A stretch of DNA of 8,365 nucleotides from positions 1-8,365 of the forward strand of contig JAHZHX010000079.1 in NCBI GenBank assembly GCA_019420065.1. Direction: 5' to 3'. Below, one piece after another: positions 1 through 5,538 of the stretch. The number at the start of each line of letters is the position of its first letter. The first letter of the stretch is position 1. A program made the translations under genes and the position numbers. Origin of the DNA: Clostridiales bacterium (GTDB lineage Bacteria; Bacillota; Clostridia; Christensenellales; Aristaeellaceae). The notes under the pieces were generated by a model. That model had not been told where the DNA came from. It made no database searches and saw only the letters and a list, made by a program, of their open reading frames with translations.

Positions 1-21
1 CCGTCGCTTCTATTCCCTCGC

Positions 22-57
22 CGACTTTGGTGGGCAGCTAGCTGCCCACCAAAGTCG
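22..57. repeat. Perfect 36-bp palindrome with no spacer
   Basis: Bases 22-39 are the exact reverse complement of bases 40-57, with the axis between 39 and 40 (core GCAGCTAGCTGC). RNA from either strand would form a very stable hairpin, and supercoiled DNA could extrude a cruciform. No T-run follows on either strand, so it is not a standard intrinsic terminator, although it lies about 125 bp beyond the stop of the minus-strand HTH gene and could still end or protect that transcript. A dimeric protein site or a fold-back assembly artefact are alternatives. The rest of 1-179 holds no gene that I can support. Confidence 0.85.
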
Positions 58-179
58 CAGCAACTCCCGTCCCATGCGTCCTCTCCATTGGGCTGCTCCA
101 AGAGAGATCCTTTCTTCTTTCCCTGTCCAATATGTTTGACAAACCTACACGTCGGATAGCATGCGCATTTTCCATCCAT

Positions 180-731
180 TCAACCCGAGCAGGTTTCTTC
201 CTCAACTACCTCCATGGTCTCCTCTCGCGCGCTTTCATCTCCCGCCGTCAGCGTTTTCCGCTCCTGTTCGAGCCAGCTTAAAAAGTCCATCAGCCTCTTT
301 GCAGGGCAGGGCGTCTCCTGATACCGCGACCGCTGGCAAAGCTCGTCGCAAAAACAGCGCTGGACCTGCCCCACAAACTGATAGGCCGTCTTCATCAGAT
401 GCGCTGACCTGTGCGTGTTGCGCCCCTGATCCTGCAAGCTCTCGCGCAGTTCTTTCACCAGTTCGCTGCATACCTGCTCTACCGCTTCCAAGTCCGCGCC
501 GAATTGAGAACGGGTGTACTGCCGCAGCACCTCGTCTACGCTCAAGCCCTCGCGCCAGTACATCTCAAGCAACGCCTCCGTAGCGCGGCTGCTGACGCTT
601 CCCTCGCTCATCCTCTTGCGCACCCTTCGCAGCTCGGCATACTCCATCCCCATTCTTCTGGCGCATTCGCTGCGATTGCCGCGGCACACGTTCTCCAGCG
701 TATACTCAAGAAGATACTGCATCAGCGTCAT
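180..731 (-). CDS. HTH-domain protein, putative regulator (183 aa)
   Basis: I do not recognise a named family. The N-terminal 72 residues form a compact helical module with a helix-turn-helix-like segment at about 20-41 (key residues C23-A24-R25-R26-M27-G28 and basic R35/R36/R38/K39/R40). It ends in LSVDEVLRQY (63-72). The same module occurs twice in the protein encoded at 2144-2641, including the signatures YTLxxVxR and xSxDxxLxQY. Residues 80-170 are predicted mainly helical and rich in Cys, Gln and Glu, possibly for dimerisation. The end is acidic. There is no signal peptide or membrane segment, so it is probably cytoplasmic. The start at 731 is supported by AAGGGA at 739-744, 7 nt upstream. 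It is transcribed divergently from the gene at 902 across a symmetric promoter region that it may itself bind (inference). The stop is TGA. Confidence 0.72.
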   Translation of the reverse strand: MTLMQYLLEYTLENVCRGNRSECARRMGMEYAELRRVRKRMSEGSVSSRATEALLEMYWREGLSVDEVLRQYTRSQFGADLEAVEQVCSELVKELRESLQDQGRNTHRSAHLMKTAYQFVGQVQRCFCDELCQRSRYQETPCPAKRLMDFLSWLEQERKTLTAGDESAREETMEVVEEETCSG

Positions 732-770
732 TTGTATATCCCTTCCCCTGTGTCGCTTTTTTGCATGCAG

Positions 771-799
771 AGCATAGCACAGCGGCCACGGCCCCGAAA
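771..799 (-). promoter_or_regulatory. Promoter of the HTH gene at 180-731
   Basis: On the minus strand an extended -10, TGC-TATGCT, occupies 779-771 (hexamer 776-771). The hexamer 17 bp upstream (799-794) is TTTCGG, a poor -35, so a helper protein or reliance on the extended -10 is likely. The expected transcript start near 764 gives a leader of about 33 nt carrying the AAGGGA ribosome site. The -35 position touches the palindrome at 799-839. Confidence 0.5.
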
Positions 800-839
800 T
801 GGGGCGAATTTTTCTTTATCAGGAAAAAATATGCCCCAT
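799..839. promoter_or_regulatory. Imperfect palindrome, likely operator
   Basis: Arms 799-813 and 825-839 pair at 13 of 15 positions around an 11-nt spacer centred on base 819; the outer seven bases, ATGGGGC and GCCCCAT, match exactly. It sits midway between two divergent -10 elements, each separated from it by exactly 22 bp. The right arm contains the 11-mer ATATGCCCCAT (829-839), which recurs on the minus strand at the promoter of the gene at 2144-2641. A dimeric HTH protein binding here is an inference; no protein is shown to bind. Confidence 0.6.
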
Positions 840-867
840 GCCCCTGTGCGCCGAACCATGGTACGAT
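839..867 (+). promoter_or_regulatory. Promoter of the coiled-coil protein gene
   Basis: The hexamer TGCCCC (839-844) lies exactly 17 bp before TACGAT (862-867), which is preceded by TGG (859-861) to give an extended -10. The -35 hexamer does not resemble TTGACA but is identical, with the same 17-bp spacing, to that of the promoter at 2662-2690. It abuts and overlaps the palindrome by one base. A transcript start near 874 would leave a leader of about 28 nt before the ATG at 902. Confidence 0.5.
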
Positions 868-901
868 GTGGTTGAGGATTCAAATGATAACGGGGGTCTC
901 T

Positions 902-2143
902 ATGCTGGATACGATGAATGTGCTTGTAAACAAGCTTTCCCTGCAGATCAGCCGCGCCGCGGAAGGGGATATGTCCATCCTGGACTCGGTCAGGCATCTG
1001 CTGCACGAACAGATCTGCGATGGCTTTGAAATTTGCATCCCGTGGCAGACTTTTACCCGCGGAGGCAAGTTCCGTTCGCAGGACAACATGATAAACGCGC
1101 AGATCGCTTCGGTCACATCCGAGAGCCGCGTCCTTTGGGCGCTCAAGCTCCAAATGCGTGACGCCGCGCTGGCAAAACGGCTTTGGACCTATCATCTGGG
1201 CATACGGGTCTTCGATCAGGACAGCCTTTACCTCTGTTATGCCAGATGCTGTTATGACCACCTCGCAGGCTCGATCTATTCCTCGCGCACCTTCCCCCTG
1301 TCGGCCGATCCGCTCCCCGAGCCGCTCCTGTTCAGCCCCGATCTGAGATGTATGTGCGGGAAGACCGTTTTCCCCGTCGAGCCCCTGGAATTGCGGTGTG
1401 ACACGGTCTCAGACTTTCTGGAGTGCTTTGGAGATCCGCAGCGCACGCATCCGCTGCTTCTCATCACTTGCGCCGACGCCGTCTCTCCGGCTCAAGCCGC
1501 CGAGCTGCTGCTCGGCAACGCGATCGTATACTGGTGTACGGATGCGGCCGCCGTGATGCATCTCAACAGCATTCTGCCGGAAGCGCTTTACACGCCGTGG
1601 GATTCCGTTCGGGCTTTTTTGCCGGTGGGAGGAGAACAGCCTTATCACCCCTGTTGGCTTTATGAGGATATCCACCGGATGGGACGGGAGGAATTTCTGC
1701 GCGGCCTTCGTCAGGCCTATTGCGCAACCATGCGCTCGCTGGAACGGAAGAACTTCCTGACCATTGAGGATGTTTTCCGCTATCAGGACCAGCTTCATAT
1801 CTCCGAATTATCCCGGCAGCTTGACAGGCAGAAATCCGAGTCAATTCGCCTTCTTGCGCAGAACGCAGATCTCAGCGCAGCGATATCCGACCTGCAAAGC
1901 CGTCTGCAAACGCTGGAGCAAAGCGCCGGCGCCCGGCAGCTTCAGGAGTTTGAATCCCTCCTGAATGAATGCATGGCGGAAACCGACGCGCTGAAAAAGG
2001 GGATCTCCTCGCTTTGCGAGAGGCTCTACTGCACATTGGGCGCCGGTTTTCACCCCGATGAATCAGAACAGGCCGCGCCGCTTCAGGAGCTGGCGCAGGC
2101 CATCTACGCCGCGCTTGCCTGCGCCGCCTCCCGAAAGGGATAA
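902..2143 (+). CDS. Uncharacterised coiled-coil protein (413 aa)
   Basis: I do not recognise this protein and give it no function. With the chosen start it has an N-terminal mixed region (1-200). A segment at about 205-255 is alternating hydrophobic/turn in character, with YTPWDSVRAFLPV (from 230) followed by HPCW near 248. A long heptad-like coiled coil at about 296-375 (ISELSRQLDRQ, then LQSRLQTLEQ) and an Ala-rich tail complete it. There is no signal peptide or clear membrane helix; several Cys, including a CxC near 145, are visible. The start at 902 is chosen because GGGGG at 892-896 lies 5 nt upstream and the promoter at 839-867 would begin transcripts near 874. An in-frame ATG at 884 with GAGG at 874-877 is possible. 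The frame stays open back to 761, but that part overlaps the divergent promoter. Its TAA stop directly abuts the stop of the convergent HTH gene. Confidence 0.75.
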   Translation: MLDTMNVLVNKLSLQISRAAEGDMSILDSVRHLLHEQICDGFEICIPWQTFTRGGKFRSQDNMINAQIASVTSESRVLWALKLQMRDAALAKRLWTYHLGIRVFDQDSLYLCYARCCYDHLAGSIYSSRTFPLSADPLPEPLLFSPDLRCMCGKTVFPVEPLELRCDTVSDFLECFGDPQRTHPLLLITCADAVSPAQAAELLLGNAIVYWCTDAAAVMHLNSILPEALYTPWDSVRAFLPVGGEQPYHPCWLYEDIHRMGREEFLRGLRQAYCATMRSLERKNFLTIEDVFRYQDQLHISELSRQLDRQKSESIRLLAQNADLSAAISDLQSRLQTLEQSAGARQLQEFESLLNECMAETDALKKGISSLCERLYCTLGAGFHPDESEQAAPLQELAQAIYAALACAASRKG

Positions 2144-2641
2144 CTATTTCTTTCCCTCATACTGTGCCAGAAACGCGTCCATGCTGATATTATGCGTCAT
2201 ACAATAATGCATGAGCTGCTCGAACAGCAGCAGGGATTCCGGGCATTCATCCTGTTCGAGCGCCCTTTGCAGCGTATTTTCGCCGACCCGAAGTTCAAGG
2301 GCCATATTGCGGGCGTCCGAACGGAACACCTCTTTCAGCGTATAATTGTATATCCACCTCAGCATCCCTGAATGATCCATATTCGTCTCTCCTTTCGCGC
2401 CTTCACGCACGCTCCATTGATACCGTCTGTACAGATGATCCACGCTGATGCCGTTGCCATAGCAGTAGAGCAACAGATTGGTCAGAGCCATGCATCCGCC
2501 CTTTCCAAGCCCGATGCGTCCAAAGTTATATTGCAGCGTCCTCAGGCACACATCCAATTCTCTGGCCATCCCTGTTTTTGTCAGAAACCGTTCTTCCAAC
2601 ATGGTCTGAAAGAAAAACGCGATAAACCCATGATCCTGCAT
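2144..2641 (-). CDS. Double-module HTH protein, putative regulator (165 aa)
   Basis: The protein is an internal duplication. Residues 4-74 and 91-163 are each a helical module of about 72 residues with a helix-turn-helix-like stretch (first near 22-40, GMARELDVCLRTLQ; second near 110-128, NMALELRVGENTLQ). Both end in a shared signature, ISVDHLYRRY and ISMDAFLAQY. Both resemble the first 72 residues of the protein at 180-731. A polar linker (AKGETN) joins them. The start at 2641 is preferred because CAGGGGGA (2648-2655) lies 6 nt upstream; the ATG at 2647 is too close to it. A second in-frame ATG at 2380, just before module two, has AAAGGAG (2389-2395) 8 nt upstream and could yield a free second module. 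The stop is TAG. The role is probably DNA binding or control of the neighbouring genes (inference). Confidence 0.72.
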   Translation of the reverse strand: MQDHGFIAFFFQTMLEERFLTKTGMARELDVCLRTLQYNFGRIGLGKGGCMALTNLLLYCYGNGISVDHLYRRYQWSVREGAKGETNMDHSGMLRWIYNYTLKEVFRSDARNMALELRVGENTLQRALEQDECPESLLLFEQLMHYCMTHNISMDAFLAQYEGKK

Positions 2642-2661
2642 TAGCATTCCCCCTGAGCCAA

Positions 2662-2690
2662 ATTATAGCAGATAAAACATGAATGGGGCA
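2662..2690 (-). promoter_or_regulatory. Promoter of the double-HTH gene
   Basis: Minus-strand reading shows TGCCCC at 2690-2685, a 17-bp spacer, and a consensus TATAAT at 2667-2662 preceded by TGC (extended -10). The -35 hexamer lies inside the 11-mer ATATGCCCCAT (2693-2683), which is identical to the right arm of the palindrome at 799-839. A transcript start near 2655 would give a very short leader of about 14 nt before the ATG at 2641, with the ribosome site almost at the 5' end. Confidence 0.65.
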
Positions 2691-2733
2691 TATGAAAGAT
2701 TTTGCATACTCGCCCTTCACACAGAAGTTATAC

Positions 2734-2780
2734 AAAACAGCCCCGGCCGGAACGCTTTGTCCCGGCCGGGGCTGTTTTTT
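2734..2780. terminator. Bidirectional intrinsic terminator
   Basis: Arms 2734-2750 and 2762-2778 are exact complements (17 bp, core CCCCGGCCGG) with an 11-nt loop. On the plus strand the stem runs into TTTTTTG (2775-2781); on the minus strand it runs into TTTTGT. For the minus-strand operon this is the first terminator after the kinase stop at 2933 and it insulates the promoter at 2662-2690 from readthrough. It would also stop plus-strand transcripts running past 2143. Confidence 0.9.
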
Positions 2781-2790
2781 GTATTTTCAT

Positions 2791-2816
2791 CTCTACTCCG
2801 TCTTTCTGGAGTAGAG
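2791..2816. repeat. Short inverted repeat, hairpin in operon 3' region
   Basis: CTCTACTCC (2791-2799) and GGAGTAGAG (2808-2816) are exact complements around an 8-nt loop. No T-run follows on the minus strand. It lies between the kinase stop and the terminator, so it would be part of the 3' untranslated region and might stabilise the message end. The remainder of 2817-2932 shows nothing that I can support. Confidence 0.55.
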
Positions 2817-2932
2817 TACTGGTTTTGCAGGCAACTTTCTTAGGCATATCATCCATGCAACCGTCCGACTGATTGGCGCCGATGGCCTGACTCTCTGTTT
2901 TGATCTTTCCTTATCCCTGTTCATTAGAGCAA

Positions 2933-4036
2933 TTAAGGAACTGCGCACTCCCGAACGCTCTTTTCTATCTCATCCATCTTTTGAAGCATATCCTTCGCCA
3001 GCGCCACCTGACAGCGAGTGCGTGTCAGATTATGCTTCGGGTAATCCGTCTTGAAATATGGATTTCCCAATAGATAATCGTCCAGAAACCGTGTCGCCAG
3101 CTCGCAGGCCAGTGCGAAACAGCTCAGCGGCAGCGTTTCAATTTCCTTTTCCGTAAGGGCGGATGCCGTGTGCCTGAGAAACCCTTCCGCAAACGCCCGA
3201 AAGACCTCCATGTTCAGGCCCGCTTTTTCCGCGTCCGGGCAGTCCTCCTCCACGTAGTTAGCCGCGAAGCGGATGGCGTCGCCGAAGTCGTGCCCCACCA
3301 GTCCCGGCATCACCGTGTCAAGATCGATCACCACCAACGCCTCATCCGTATCTTTGTCGAAGAGCACGTTGTTGATCTTCGTGTCGTTGTGCGTCACGCG
3401 CAGGGGCAGTTCCCCCGCCTCGTACAGCTCCGTAAGCCGGCACGCCTGCCGGCGCACCGAGAGCAGCCAGTCGTATTCCGCCTGCGCTTCCGCAAGCCGC
3501 CCGAAGGGGTCCGCCTGCGCGTCGGCGATGAGTTTTTCGTATCGCTTCTTCGTGTTGTGGAAGTCCGGGATTGTCTCGTACAGCCGAGCGGCGTCAAAGT
3601 CTGAAAGCAGCATCTGGAACTCTCCAAACGCCTCTCCCGCGTTGCGGATGATGCGCAGGTTCTCCGTGCTGTTGTAGGTATTGGACGGTATGTAGTTGAA
3701 CAACCGCCAAAAGCCGCTCTCATCGAACACATATGTCTTGCGATCTGCAGTATGGTGGAAGTGCAGCGACCGCTTTTTCGGCGCTCTGGCGCGAATGTGC
3801 TCCGTCACCAGATCGATGTTGTCCATCACCTGCGCCGGGTTTTTGAACACGAACGTGTTTACCCGCTGCACGACATAGGTCTTGGGCTTGCCATCGTCGC
3901 GGATGTAGTCCACCCTGTAGGTGCGGTTCACATTTCCCACTTTGATCTCCTCGAAGGACTGGAAGGCCCCCTGAATGCGGAAGGCCTCGCAGACCTGCCG
4001 CAGGCTCTGTTCGATGGTCATGTTGTCGGTCGTCAT
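2933..4036 (-). CDS. N-acetylhexosamine kinase-like phosphotransferase (APH fold)
   Basis: This is a cytoplasmic protein of 367 aa with the aminoglycoside phosphotransferase/choline kinase fold, close in layout to NahK, which uses ATP to phosphorylate GlcNAc or GalNAc at C1. Visible motifs are the nucleotide loop VGNVNRTY (33-40), the strand VVQRVN (55-60), the catalytic loop THNDTKINN (215-223, base D218) and the metal-binding IDLD (237-240). The length fits the roughly 360 residues of NahK. The exact sugar is not shown. The start at 4036 is preferred: AGAGGAG (4048-4053 region) lies 10-11 nt upstream, and it gives the usual family N-terminus. An upstream in-frame ATG at 4084 overlaps the previous stop as ATGA and would add 16 residues. 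As the last gene of the operon it could recycle or activate an amino sugar for the polysaccharide (inference). The stop is TAA. Confidence 0.8.
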   Translation of the reverse strand: MTTDNMTIEQSLRQVCEAFRIQGAFQSFEEIKVGNVNRTYRVDYIRDDGKPKTYVVQRVNTFVFKNPAQVMDNIDLVTEHIRARAPKKRSLHFHHTADRKTYVFDESGFWRLFNYIPSNTYNSTENLRIIRNAGEAFGEFQMLLSDFDAARLYETIPDFHNTKKRYEKLIADAQADPFGRLAEAQAEYDWLLSVRRQACRLTELYEAGELPLRVTHNDTKINNVLFDKDTDEALVVIDLDTVMPGLVGHDFGDAIRFAANYVEEDCPDAEKAGLNMEVFRAFAEGFLRHTASALTEKEIETLPLSCFALACELATRFLDDYLLGNPYFKTDYPKHNLTRTRCQVALAKDMLQKMDEIEKSVRECAVP

Positions 4037-4080
4037 ACGTGCTTCGCTCCTCTGTGGTTTGATGTCATCAGCAGGACGGA

Positions 4081-5499
4081 TCATCGTCCTGCTCGCCGTT
4101 TCTTGCCAATGGATTGCCAGATTGTGCTTTGGCGGATCCTCTCTGATTCCGCCGCAAGCAGCATGCCTATGCCGCCGCCCAGGCCGTTGCTGAGTACGTC
4201 GTCAACCTCGCACCACCCCATGCCGAAAAACCACTGCGCAGCTTCGATCAGCACGGAAAACAGCACCGAAGCCAGAATCGTTTTCCCGCTCGGGATGAGC
4301 TGATATAATATAAAGCCGAATGGCACGAACAGCAGGATGTTGTTGACGATCTGCGCACGGGTATCCGCATTGCTCAGGAAATCTTGATAGGATCGAAACA
4401 GTTCAAAGCTGACAGCGAAATGTTCGTTGCTCGTGCGCACATAGAGCGTGATGTATACAATGAACAAAACATAGAGCGCCAAGAGTCCCCAGCGCAGCTT
4501 TCTGGGCAGCAGCGCCGACAGTATCATAACGCCAGCCGCACCCAGCACAATCAACGCTGGATGCTTGGCAAGCTGCTTATCCAGCAGAAAAACTTCCTGG
4601 CCTTCCAAGTTAATGGCGACTTTTTCCTGCAGTTTGCCGTCCTGATACACATACTTTGCCCCGTACTGGCCCTTGCGCACTTCAACAGGATTGCCCGCCA
4701 GATCATAGTACCATTCCACGGATACGTCGCCATCAATGTATTCCTTGCGCACAGTCGCATATCCGGATGCGCTGACCATGGGCTGACCCTCTTGGTCAAG
4801 ATAGGTGATGGAAATGTTCTGCCCCTGTGCATCGTATTCTCGCAGATCGCCATAGTATCCGCCATCGACTTTCACCAGCTGCCCGTCAAGCCCGTAGTAC
4901 ATGTTGACCTTCGCCCGGCCTTTTTCATCACAGATGCACTTGACCGTCGAATATCCCGACGTGATCTCCATGGGTTCCCCGTTGATATCCACATAGGTGT
5001 ATTCAACGCAATGGCCCTGTTCGTTGAATGCGTCCCGGCGCATGCCGTACTGTCCGCCCCAGAGCGCCACCGGCTTGCCTTCCACATCATAATAGGTGTC
5101 AAGCACTGCATGACCAGCGGCGTCATACGTTCGCTTGAGGATGGCATATTCCGATGTATTCAGCATCAGGTTTCCATCCGCATCCAGGTAATCATACTGA
5201 ACGCATTGATTTTTTTTGTTGTACGTTCTGGCCACGCCGTAATATCCGGCCTTGACGGCGCACGGCTCGCCAGCCAGATCAAAGTAGAACTCCCGAATCG
5301 GATTCCCGGCTTCGTCCAGTGTCTGGATGCTGTACGCATACCGATCCGAACCGACGGTCAGGTTTCCCTGTCCGTCCACATACTCCACCCGTCTGGTCGT
5401 CTCGTCAAGCTGTACCGTGCGTGTCTCGTTCTCTGCAAAACCGGAAGGCATGCAGAGAAACAATAGTATAATCATCAACCATATGGTTTTCCGCGTCAT
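4081..5499 (-). CDS. Secreted-repeat VanZ-family membrane protein (472 aa)
   Basis: Residues 1-22 are a signal peptide (hydrophobic core IWLMIILLFLCM, likely cleavage after GFA). Residues about 45-300 are eight repeats of 31-33 residues with the pattern xxGxPxxxxxGYxxxxxxYDxxGxxxxxxYxD. The repeats alternate in type: even copies carry GxYG-like turns (AGYYG, GGQYG, GGYYG, KGQYG) and odd ones carry SGY(S/A)TV-like turns. The C-terminal third is a VanZ-like domain with membrane helices at about 314-332, 336-354, 387-402 and 408-425. It has the conserved features NNILLFVPFGF (386-396), E419, Q422, D433-D434 and N438-GLGG. The repeats should face outside the cell; binding wall or glycan polymer is an inference. 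VanZ proteins are linked to teicoplanin resistance and wall functions, but their chemistry is unsettled. The start at 5499 has GAGGAG (5509-5514) 9 nt upstream. The gene lies inside the polysaccharide operon. Confidence 0.82.
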   Translation of the reverse strand: MTRKTIWLMIILLFLCMPSGFAENETRTVQLDETTRRVEYVDGQGNLTVGSDRYAYSIQTLDEAGNPIREFYFDLAGEPCAVKAGYYGVARTYNKKNQCVQYDYLDADGNLMLNTSEYAILKRTYDAAGHAVLDTYYDVEGKPVALWGGQYGMRRDAFNEQGHCVEYTYVDINGEPMEITSGYSTVKCICDEKGRAKVNMYYGLDGQLVKVDGGYYGDLREYDAQGQNISITYLDQEGQPMVSASGYATVRKEYIDGDVSVEWYYDLAGNPVEVRKGQYGAKYVYQDGKLQEKVAINLEGQEVFLLDKQLAKHPALIVLGAAGVMILSALLPRKLRWGLLALYVLFIVYITLYVRTSNEHFAVSFELFRSYQDFLSNADTRAQIVNNILLFVPFGFILYQLIPSGKTILASVLFSVLIEAAQWFFGMGWCEVDDVLSNGLGGGIGMLLAAESERIRQSTIWQSIGKKRRAGR

Positions 5500-5505
5500 T
5501 GTATA

Positions 5506-5520
5506 TGGCTCCTCAAGCCA
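5506..5520 (-). promoter_or_regulatory. Small hairpin over the VanZ gene ribosome site
   Basis: On the minus strand TGGCT and AGCCA form a 5-bp stem around the loop TGAGG, and the GAGGAG ribosome site (5509-5514) spans loop and stem. It could modestly lower initiation of the VanZ gene. The stem is short and may be chance. Confidence 0.3.
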
Positions 5521-5538
5521 AGCCTTGATAGCATTTGC

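Noticed and set aside
136..162. TTGACA at 136-141 with TAGCAT at 157-162 as a plus-strand promoter
   Set aside because: The spacer is only 15 bp and the -10 is weak. It would drive only antisense RNA to the HTH gene.
761..901. N-terminal extension of the coiled-coil protein to an ATG at 761
   Set aside because: This stretch contains the palindrome and both divergent promoters. Better ribosome sites precede 884 and 902, and the extension reads as non-protein-like sequence.
728..1261. 177-codon minus-strand open frame across the divergent promoter
   Set aside because: It overlaps two better supported genes and the promoter palindrome, has no ribosome site noticed, and resembles no family.
2684..2705. 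Sigma-54 type -24/-12 promoter (GGGGC ... TTGC)
   Set aside because: The spacing between GG and GC does not fit the fixed 10-bp sigma-54 arrangement, and a better extended -10 promoter explains the site.
4384..5466. 360-codon open frame on the plus strand
   Set aside because: It lies opposite the repeat/VanZ gene, shows no domain, and its openness follows from the repeated codon pattern of the true gene.
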